Assembly (NCBI GenBank): GCA_946811695.1
Contig: OX328130.1
Span: 67,824,245-67,888,244 of the forward strand
Direction: 5' to 3'
DNA from: Gonocerus acuteangulatus
Lineage: Eukaryota; Arthropoda; Insecta; Hemiptera; Coreidae
DNA: 64,000 bases
Of this stretch, positions 50,128 through 61,300 are shown one piece after another. A program made the position numbers and the translations under genes. The notes beneath the pieces are model-generated. The model was given only the letters and a program-made list of their open reading frames with translations. It was not told the DNA's origin and ran no database searches. The stretch's first letter is position 1. Every line of letters starts with the position of its first letter.

Positions 50128-51410
50128 TATATAATAAATTTAATAAAATTACTAGGAAGTAAAAGTGTTTTATTTTATTGATTTAGATTCTGTCTATTTT
50201 ATCAGGAAAATACGACAGCTAAGCTAGCTCATGTTGATATTTTCACCTGAGTATATGAAATCAAGTTATATTTCAAATAAGTCTAGATTATTCCATTCAT
50301 ATTTCAAGGATTTTATCATTTACTGAGATAATTACACATGGTTTTCGTTAACCTAATCCTAAATTAAAACCAAATCTTGCTTTATTTACAATAAATTGAA
50401 CATTCGACTGCACCATCCAATAAAGACGAAAAATAAAATTAGTAAGATCTGCCTTGTTTCAGATTCATTGGCCCTTAACAACAAACAATGTAGAAGATTC
50501 CAGTTGAATTTAAGTAAGTTCTTTAACAAAAATGAACTAGCTACTTTCATTTTGAACTAACAGATAAATAATACAGACTTTTTTTTTAGTCCTTAGTATG
50601 AAGTTCAGAAAGGAGAAACATGTTTTTAGTCCGCTATGTGTTATGCATAAGTGGACGTTAAACTTTTAATGAAATAAATAAATAATTTTATCATTGAATA
50701 GGAACATTATATTCAAATAACAATAAGACTCAATAAAATAGATAACATTTTTAACAACAGTAGAAACTAAAATACCGTGAAATACTTCCTTCGGTGTCAA
50801 ATTAACAAAACAAAGACATTAGCAGGGTGTCTAGCTGATAGGAATTTGTACATAAATAAAAAATATGTTGCAAATTAAGATAAGTTTTTTGTTATCTAGT
50901 GGTAAAATTGATAAAGCCATTAAATGAGCAAAAAACACGTGGAAAAATATAGCTTTCCTCTAACTTATGCACAATGAGTTTGAATTTATTCATTATTATT
51001 ACTCAGACAATTATGGAACCTACCTCCCTTTCATTGTCACCTAGCTTTTATGACACCTCTCCCCAGCCCCTGTTCCGTTACTACCACCCTCAACTCAATG
51101 GGTAACCCCTCCCCCATTTGCTCATTTTCTCAAACTTACCTTGATCAATCACAGTCAGAAATGATTACACATCCGTGCGGCATAGTTCTCCTTCTTCTCG
51201 TAGGTAAGCCCATTTTCATCCTGTACTAATTCATTTTTTATCTATTTCTATGTTACTAATTTAAGTTTTAAATCTGTATTAATCTACCTCTAATTTAATC
51301 CCTAGCTATAACACACACATTTATCATATGCATCCTTCATCCTAGTCCATGCATAATGTTTTTTCTTTCATTTCTTCTTTATAAAAATTAGTATTAACTC
51401 TTGAGGCTTG
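50128..51410. other. AT-rich intergenic sequence, nothing recognised
   Basis: No exon-like frames or known elements. A pyrimidine-rich stretch lies at about 51020-51130. It is part of the interval between the last exon of ACOT9 copy B and the known 5' exons of copy A, so it may include copy A promoter sequence. Confidence 0.35.
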
Positions 51411-51411
51411 A

Positions 51412-51505
51412 AAAAATGTAGTTTTATTAAGATACCACGACCGAACCCTGTCTAAATCTACCTTTGCATTCCCAATGGTCAACGATCTCTTCTCAATAAA
51501 AAAAA
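51412..51505. repeat. Dispersed repeat shared with 54684-54775
   Basis: ATGTAGTTTTATT..., CCGAACCCTG and CAACGATCTCTTCTCAA occur in the same order as at 54684-54775 (ATGTAGTTTTTATT, CCGAGCCCTG, CTATATCTTCTCAA). Both end in an A-rich run. Probably a short retroposed element; class unknown. Confidence 0.5.
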
Positions 51506-51589
51506 ATGGATGAAAATAGTAAAATATTGAATCTTGATATATATTTGAATATTGATTATCATTTAAAACTAATAGAGGATTTGGACTCA

Positions 51590-51790
51590 AGACATCAAAA
51601 AGCTCAAGATTACTGTATAAGGAGTTGTGGGTTCGAGTCCTGCCTGAGGTCGAGTTTTTTCATCTATAAAGAAAAGCAGGTCTCGCTAAAGAAATTCCTT
51701 GTTCCACCACGGATATTTAGGAAGGAAGACAACCTATAGATAGCTCGGTGATAACCGCCTAGATGTAGATTCACCAGAAAATAATAAAAT
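51590..51790 (+). repeat. tRNA-derived SINE, chimeric type
   Basis: A B-box-like GGGTTCGAGTCCTGCC, then a body with AAGAAATTCCTTGTTCCACC and ACAACCTATAGATAGCTCGG, related to the second half of the 36312-36445 unit. The tail is (AATAA)n-like. The A box is poorly preserved. Confidence 0.6.
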
Positions 51791-52323
51791 AAAATAACAT
51801 TAACATAATATTGCCCACCAAAGAATACTGTCAAATTATAGGAGACACAATTTGAAGGTCGAAGTCTCAAATTTTTCTATAAAAAGTTGCAAATTTTATT
51901 CACTGAATTTGCTAGACACCCTTACACACTAAAACAATATCAATAACAAAATCATTAACCACTAATTTAATTTGTGCATTGTTTTCTAAAAGCCTTCTTG
52001 TCGTACAATTTATTGCAACAACAAACTTTAAAAATATTGAGAAATACTTCAAACAATCCACGCAATTATAAACAAAAATTAAATTATTAATTCTTGTTCA
52101 TAAGCTTTGCTACATGGGATATTTGAATTGCCTACATAAAAATGACTAAATTGATAATATATTATTTTGGTGCTAATGGGCCACAGCCGTCAATGCATCC
52201 AAAAATAAAAAAAAATAATACCGCATTAATACTAATTAAAATCACTAATTATCGAATTATTCAATAATACTAAGTTTAGGTGTGTGAGTATAACACTGGA
52301 GTGCCAAATCAGCCTTTCATACA

Positions 52324-55300
52324 CTACAGACGTGCTTGGGCTTTCTTGAACTCTCGTACTCCTTGCAACCATAATATCGCTTCTGAAATAAAATAAGTTT
52401 AATAAATTAAGAATTTATTTGAAGGTATAGCATCATACAATGACTTAATTTTCATTTTTCATTTTGACAAAATTATTTTGTCATTGCGGTGTTCTTTGCT
52501 TGAAAATCAACCTGCCTTTTTCCATCAATATACATTAAAAAATCTGAAATTCAAAATCACGTGTAACAAATATATATAAGAAGTGACAACTTGCAGTATA
52601 AATGTTTCACATTACTACATTATTTTATAAGGAGGTGTAAATTGTTAGTTATTGGAATGATAGAGAGCGATGAACAGTTTTAAAGATTTAAATAAAAATC
52701 AATGTTTGGATGTTTTAAGATCTTCTGGATATGATCCAGAGATGTCGGTAATAACCAATATTTTGCTCACTTTTTCAGGATTTCTTTTGAGAATGAAGAT
52801 AGGTTTCCATCCGTGTCCTATTTATACCTGGTCTGCGGTTCCAGATCCTCATTGGTTGACCCTTCCCGTGCGTGCTGTTCATCATGGGTGTGTACAAGGG
52901 GGGGGGGGTTGCAGCCCCACGAAATTTTTTTTTTTTGTTGAGAACATTTCATGTAAAAAAAGGCCTATAACAACGGAAAATGTCTTCTACATTTACCCTG
53001 GTCTACTTGGTGTCCAGAGGACCTCAAAACCCACCATTTTACACTAAAATATTTAAAAATTTTCCTACACCCCAAATGTCTAGGTGCTATTTGGTTTTTC
53101 TTGATGACGTCAAAAACAGTTGATTTTCGGATTTGCCTTTCTATCTGTCAGTTTTTATGATTTTCTATAATTGATGCACATCTCAAAAGAATGAAGGGGG
53201 GGGGGGACTGAGATGAGATGTTTATGAATGATGTCTCTGAATGAGATGTTTTGTGAGAGGGTTGTAGCAACTAACCATGTATCTTGCACAACCTGAGCTG
53301 TGGCAAAAGCTTCGGAGTTCATTTGGTTGAACAATAATCGGTAACTAGAATGATAATTTGTAATTCAATCACACTGTGCCATCGCAATTTAATTAATGCT
53401 ATAATAGGATTAATAGTTATGATATAATTCTAATTCGTGAATTACAATATAATCTTACATTATTCTGGCCGAAAAGATGGGAGAATGAAAGGGAAATTTC
53501 CCTTAGAAGTTTGCGCAAGCACAATTGAACTCTTTTATCTATCTGAATGGACTGTAGTAACAAACAAACAAAAAAAAAAAGAAAAAAAAAAGTGGATTAT
53601 AAAATTAAAGGAAATACTTTAATATAATTCTTACCATGGTAGGTCCTGGGCATTACAGGCTTGACTGGATTTTTTACTTCATAAGTAAAGAATAATGAAT
53701 TTGTAGTCTTAACTTCTTTGGTAATAATATCCATATTTTCTATAAAAATAGCTATTTGCATCTGATTCTTCTGGGTATAAATTATCTGGAATATGGTTTT
53801 AACAATAAATGTATTAATATAATACAGTGCTATTAACAATAAATAGATCTTAAAGTCAACATTGAACCATACTGGTAGATAGTAGAGTGAGAACTGACAA
53901 TCACTCTACTGTCTACAAATATGGTTCAATTTTGCCAAAATTTGTCACAAAAATACTCTGTCATTTGTTAACTAGCAGAATCCGCCAACTGGAACACTGA
54001 TTTTTTGGCAAAAACTGTTAGTATTTACAATTCTGATTAAATAGAATTCCACATACTCATTTAATAGGTATTTTGATGTGGGTAGTCAAATAAAAAAAGT
54101 TTTGACGTGGTATCTTTAACCATTTTTGGAAAAAGTAGAATAATTAGAGTTGTGGTTTTGGGTGCTCCAAAACGTTGACTTGAGTTGACAAGTTTGACAT
54201 TAATCCCCAACTAAGATAAACCTTGATTGAAATAATTGAAGATTAAAAGGAAAATAAAGAATAAAAAAGGTTTTATTCATTACCTGGGACATTACTTTCA
54301 GAAATGAAGAGAGAGAAACAGCACGTTTGAAACTGATGTTGCTAATGTAACGAAGACTTGGTTTCTGTGAGCTGAAAAACAATAATAGAAAGATATAAAG
54401 TTATTTTAACACACATTTCTCAGGGGTGAAGAGTTAAATGAATTACCTGTACTTATAGGCTGTCATCCAAGCAAGTTCTAAGGCTAGCCTCATAAGGTAA
54501 CCACCAAAAACCTGATTATGGTGGTTTCTGTTCTGTGAAAAAAGTGAAGTAATTATGAAGAAAATCTATACAGTGATAATCCCAATCGAAATTCAAAATC
54601 AATAAATAGAAGGTTTTGTTCATGGGGTTCGGTCTTTTGATTGAATAAAAACTACATGAGTATAAACTCATTTTAACTATAAAATGTAGTTTTTATTCAA
54701 TCAAAAGACCGAGCCCTGATGATCAAAACCTTCTACATCTCAACGGTCGACTATATCTTCTCAAAAAAAAAAAGAGAAAAAAAAGGGGACTACATTGCTG
54801 TCTGTCCCGAACTGGATCCCGAAGCTTTCAACACATGGGCGTTATTTGGAGGCTCGACGCCGAATGGCTTATCAGCCAAGAGCGGGCATTGGCTAATAAA
54901 ATAAAATAAATACCTTCTCAAAAATCAATAAATGATTAAAAGACACTAGAATGTGATAACATGTGGATAAAAGTAACTGAACCTTCATCAAACATTCGAC
55001 AGGATACATAGTTTAAATAAATATAATATGCTTAGAATGAAGAGCAATAACAGGGTGTCTACTACTTTTGTGGAAGCGAATTTCATGACTTGAAATGCAA
55101 ATTTCATGCCCATTAATAAGAAAATAATTTCACTTAAAAAGAAAAAGCCTTGTAATCCATGTAAGCTATTTTTAAACTTACATGGATTACTGTGATATCT
55201 ATAAACTTACAATTTTACATATTCTAAATCAATTAATACAACTGTATAAAATGTACATCATATACATACTATCGAATATGAAAAATCTCGTTTTAAGATG

Positions 55301-58300
55301 TGATACTTTACTCTTGCATTGTGGACGATACGGCTTGTGGGAAACTGGCAAAACTCTAGCCTCTTTAGAGTTGCCGGAAATGCCTTAAATATAGTATTGA
55401 ATATGACCATGTTTCAATATATTACTTTGTCAATGTATCGAATATGTCTGTTCGCTAGTTTGCTCCTAATTGTCATACTTTTGAGACCAAAAAGTTCCTT
55501 GGCAAACTAACGAAAATGGTATATTTGCTACTTTGATTTGTTGATATCACTAATACTATAGAATTCGTACAATGCATAATGTCGAATGCGTCACATTCGT
55601 TAGTTTGAAAGTATAAATATTTATGCAGTTAGTCAATCGGAATCAGCAAACTATCGAAAATACCACAATCAACAATTTGAAACGGTAATACAAGACAAAT
55701 CACTTATTAGCACCAAGATACAAACTCATGAATATGATTTTTTTTAAAAAAAAACGTAAACAGCTTGTTCATAATCTCACCTTAATATGATTAACAATAT
55801 ACATAGAAAAAATATGTAAAATTGTCCTTTTGTAAAGGCACTGATTTTGGAATCACTATTAAAGCTTTATCTTGCTCTCTTGAAAAGTCCCGATTTTCAT
55901 ATTCGATAGTTCGACATAGTAGGGACGATATGTTAAAGAGGATAGTTACATTAACTTTAAAAGTGATGAAATGCCAAAAATAAAAATTTTAAAATGACTG
56001 TGGAAATAGCAGCCTCAAAAATATTAACCAATGGTAGCAGTATTCAAAATTTCTAAAAATATTACTAACTAAATATTTATTGTCAGTGTAGATAATTTAG
56101 TAAATTAAAGTGTACACAATCTCAATATTTAAGTCTACATGACAAAAATTGAATATGTATAAAGAAAAAGAAAAAGATATATAAATAATGGATAATTGAT
56201 GTATAAATGCTACAACAAAGGAATCTCACAGAGTAAAGGGATGAGGGAGGCAGATAGAATTGTGTCGCCATACGAAAAAAAAACGATAATTATGAATGCA
56301 CGGAAGTCGTGAGATTATGTTCGGTAAAATTAAAATTTTGTGACATGGTTTCAAAATTCATGACTTTGACGTGATCTTCGTGCTCTATTTTCAATTTTGT
56401 GACATTTTCATGCAGTAGAAACCCTGAATATAGACAGAAATAAAGAAGAATTGTAAACCTCAGGATGAGGGAAATGAGACGCAGTCATAACCGTATCTTC
56501 CATCCAGATACTCCCTTCTGGAAGTATTCTCCTGTTAAGGCAGACATCTTTCAAATCGACAGAGTTCATAAAAAGTTCATGTATGAGATTCTGTTCTTCA
56601 GGATTGGGTGGGTGGGTCAATAACGACATATTGTCAGCTGCTTTTTTCCTCTCTCTCCTTTCTGAAATGAACCAAAATTATTTCCAATATATACTGAAAT
56701 ATTACCCCAAGAATACTATTAAAATTAGCGATTTGGCTAGTGGAAACGCTAGAAATAATTGAAAATCATTGACCCACCATACAACTCCATAGACTTTTTT
56801 CGTTTGATTTGTTTGTGGAAAGCCTTAAACTGTGTGTTAACAGCGTTTTTTTTTTTGTTTTTTTAAATATGATGGGAAATTCTACAAACGAATCGAAGGT
56901 CTAGCCTTGGGCAATTGTCTTGCGCCCGATCTTCTCAACTCTCTTGTCCCACATTTCCCCCATGACATCTCATTTATTTGCAAATACGTAGATGATCTTT
57001 TACAGATGATAAACCCAAACATACTAACAGACATACTTAATTGCTTCAATTCCTACCACCCGAGGATAAAATCCCAACCTTCCAACACTATTTCTCCCAA
57101 TTCTTCCCTAACTCCAAGTTCCCAAATGTTCAGATCCCTGCCGTTTACACCTGGATTGAATGAAGACGATTAAAAAATCCTACCCATCCCTAAGTTTTGG
57201 TTTGAAAACCATTAACAAACTAAAAACCCTCTATACCAAACTTAAAGATCCCATCCCTTTTGACCAAGCCACCCGTTGTGTTTACCAAGTCCCTTGCCAA
57301 ACCCCTTCCTGTAATGGTGTATACATAGGAGAAACCATAAATGACATTCACTCCTGCTTTACACAACATAAACAAACCATCACTAACAAAGAAATAGACA
57401 AATCTGCACTTACTAAACATGCCATTACTCAAAAACACACTTTTAACTTCGATGACACAAAAATTCTCTCTACAGAACGAAACAAAAAAAGACTACAGAT
57501 CTCTTAAAGTGTACACATTAACCTAAATAAAAACAATATAAATTACAAAACAGACAAACAAGGCTTTTCTCCTATTTACACTAATATTTTTCACAAACTC
57601 TCCCGACCTCCCACCTAGTATTTTCCCATGCCCCTTGTGCAGGGCCGCCACATGGGGTGGACAGCCGGGTACTGTTATCCCGGGCCCGGGCGCCATGGGG
57701 GCCCGGGTTGGGCCTCGCTAATTGGAAAAAAAATAGGTTATGAGCTTGTAAAAAGAATGGGGTTTAGAAACATAGACGAGCGTAGCCTATATTTATTGGA
57801 ATGGGATCTATCTTTTTTTTAATGTACATAAACGACAAAACAAGTGCAGTCCCAGAATAGTATATTTCATTAGGAGTCGTAATAAAACTACAAGTACCGA
57901 ATGTGACCTTTGCTGCACCGATTGTCGGCTTTTATTCTCATTTCGCTCAAAACTCAAGATGAAAATAATTTTAAAAGGTCCAAAGTCCTATAGCAAAGTA
58001 TTAGAATTTTTAGTCTGGATCGGAGAAATGGGGGCCCGGCTCTGAGCAGTGGGGGCCCGTGATCTGGTTCTGGGCCCGGCTCTGAGATGTGGCGGCCCTG
58101 CCCTTGTGTATCCTTCCATTAACACCTTTTTTTCCTTTCCTGTCATAAAACGCTTTTGATCCCTACCGACCTCCTCCCACCACCTGTTTTGTTCAGTTAC
58201 ATATACCCTGGAAGATCCCAGTTTTCTTATATACTTTCACTATGGTTACTTAAGTGTTAACTTTGGTCTTTCTCTGCCTCCCGGCACCTTCATTGGTATG

Positions 58301-61300
58301 AAGTATCTTATCTATCTCTTAAAAATTAATTAATATTATTATTAGCACCCATTCACTTGTATACACCTCATTAAAAATGTTCTTTATGTTTCTATTGATT
58401 TTCTAGAACTAATTTATAGATATACACTAATGTTCACTGTACTTGTTTATTAATAACATAATGGGGGTCTCCCGTGGTCTAGTGGCTAGCGCGCTAGATT
58501 CATAAGCGGGAGATGGTGGGTTCGATCCCCACCGGCGCCAGATATTTTCTCATCTCAGGGCTCGCTGAGAAAGTTCCTGGCTGCACCCTGGACGTCGGCG
58601 CTAATGGCCAAGATTTATGTTGATGCACCGTAAAATAATAATAATAATAATAATAAATAAATAACATAATTGTTCTATTACAATAATTACGAATGCTCCA
58701 GGAACCCCAGAACGAATCACACCTGCATGTACTTTCAGCATCGAAGAAGCAAGGCCTTCCATCGAATCGAACATGGATAAGTATCCCATAACCTTTGCAC
58801 AACTGGAATCACTTCTACAGACGTCATTCGTTGAGAAAAATACATCTAATATCATTTCAGAATTCTGTTCAGATTATGATGGGATCATCAGAATGTTAGC
58901 GGCTACTCGAAAACATATTAAGAATAACAGATCGGCAAAAGTCCGTATAACTAAATTTCTGAAATCAATAGGTGCGCTGAATGATTCTTCTTCTCAAGAT
59001 TCTCGCCCGATCGACCAAAATATTTTTAAACAATAACCTAACCATTCAAACCTATTAATCAAGTACCATATGTTCAAAAGTTTGAGAAAATTGAGCAAAT
59101 CGTTGTATACCACCCACATTAAAGAAAGCACCGAAAGATGAAGAACGGACCGTTCAGACTACCTAGAAGGAACCTTTTAAACTACCTAGAAGATACCAGA
59201 CTATATAATATAGAACTATAGCCAATCTTCACTGCCAATACCCATAAGGGTAGAGGCAGAATAATTAAAATAAAAATAAAAATTGTTCTAATATTTTAAC
59301 AACAAATTGTTCTTTTATAATAAGTCGATTTGTATTTATAGACCTGTCATTTATCTTACTGATAAACCTTTTTTCTGTGTATTAATTTCTGTTTTTTCTT
59401 TGTTTATTGTCATTTTAGCTGACGAAGGCTACCAAAGAGTAGCCAAAACGTCCTGAATATAGATTTTTTACAAAAATCTTATTGTTTTCCTAGCCGAATC
59501 CCAACTATTCCCTGATTGCTTATCACCTCGACGGCTAACTATCTAATCTTCATGAAGAATAGCACTAGTATTCTAGAGATCATCAGATTCTTTTAAGAAA
59601 CTTACAAACTACAAACATTTCCTGATAAATATAAATATTAAAAAAATATAGAGGAATTTGTTTGAGATGATTTGGAAAGAGTGTGTTATTACCAAGTGCC
59701 TGCTGATTTAATGCTTTCTCTTCTGCTCCATCGGGTACAAGCCTATTTACAACCGCAGGTCCTGTCAGTGTCGAATTTCTTGCAACCATAGAAAAATGAG
59801 CTATAGTCAGTTTTTCCCAAGTACCCTTTATTTTCCTTTCTAGTTTAATAGACACATCCATTGAAGATTTACCACAATTAACTACTAGACCAGACAGTTT
59901 AATATCTTCATTAACCTAAAATAATAATAAAAAAAAAATTAAGTATTAAGATATTTATTTAGCACTTTTGTTCTATTTTCAGTATTTCCAAAATATACTC
60001 ACATCAGGCTTTTCGGGACTAAATTCTATGTCATCGACTGCAGCAGTCACAATAACATAAGGAGAGGGTTCTCCTTCAATCCATTTAGGGCTTTTGAGGT
60101 GCTTTAGACATATATAAACTGGAAAAATTAAATTCTGTCAATGGTAATCGGTTGTGGGGCAGATTTTTCATTTTGTAACAAGCTGTATCATTTCATGATT
60201 TTGATCAAGAGTGACTACTATTTTTGATGAATAATAATACACAAAATTTTGAGGGAAATATTCCTTAATGGTTCTGCCATATGATAATTCCCATTTTAAT
60301 GAAGAACGGACTGCGTGAAACTATATAAAAACTGATTATTACTATTAAAAATTGGTGCCTACTATTTGTGTGAAAGCCAATTTCATGACTTGAACTGCAA
60401 AGTTCATACCCATTAAACAGAAAATAATTCCACTTAAAAACAAAAAGCCTTAGCTTTTGGCTTAAACTTATTTGTAACCATACAAAGATTCCCGTGTTAT
60501 CTATAAGCTTACAATTTTACATACATTTATAAAAATTAATAAAACTGTACATCATATTTTAAAGAGAATATCTACATTCATTTTAAAAATGAAGAAACGA
60601 TTATACTAAAAATTTAGAATGACTATGGAAGCAGCTTCAAAGTATTTAACAATGGTAGCAGAATTCTAAATTTCTAAAAATATTACTAACTAAATATTTT
60701 TTGTCAATGAACATAATTTAGTAAATTAAAGTGTACATAATCTCAATATTTATGTCTGCATGAAAAACTCTGAACGTAAATAAAGAAAAATAAAAATATA
60801 TGTAAATAATGGATAATTGATGCGTAAATGCTGCAACAAAGGAATCTAAGAGAGGAAGGGGTGGGGGCAGAGGGAATTGCATTCCCGTATGAAAACGGTG
60901 ACAATTATGCTGTTAAAACTGAAATTTTGTGACATGGTTTAAAATTCATGACTTTTTCGTGCAGTAGAAACCCTGTTATGTCTCGTTCAGGGCCTGGTAA
61001 GGCTTTGAGACGTCGGACAGTGTTTAATCTTTATCAATACTTAGCTAAAGCTAAGGCTGAAAACAATTTAAACTGTAACGTTGCCTGTTCAAATAAACGG
61101 TCTACTTGAGCGAAATGTATGTTATAATTCACTGGTATTGATAAATACTATAGTATTGATAAATATTAAACACTATCTCCTTTGCCTGATCTTTTGAAAC
61201 CTTCAGTGGTCTTAAACAAGGAATAATTATTTTTTTATATTGTTTCACGTAATTGCTTGGTTCCTTGAAATCGGAATTTGCAAATGCCGGAACCTTCGGT

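Noticed and set aside
52670..53047. 125-codon plus-strand open frame
   Set aside because: It lies in the ACOT9 copy B last intron, contains poly-G and poly-T runs and shows no domain; treated as chance.
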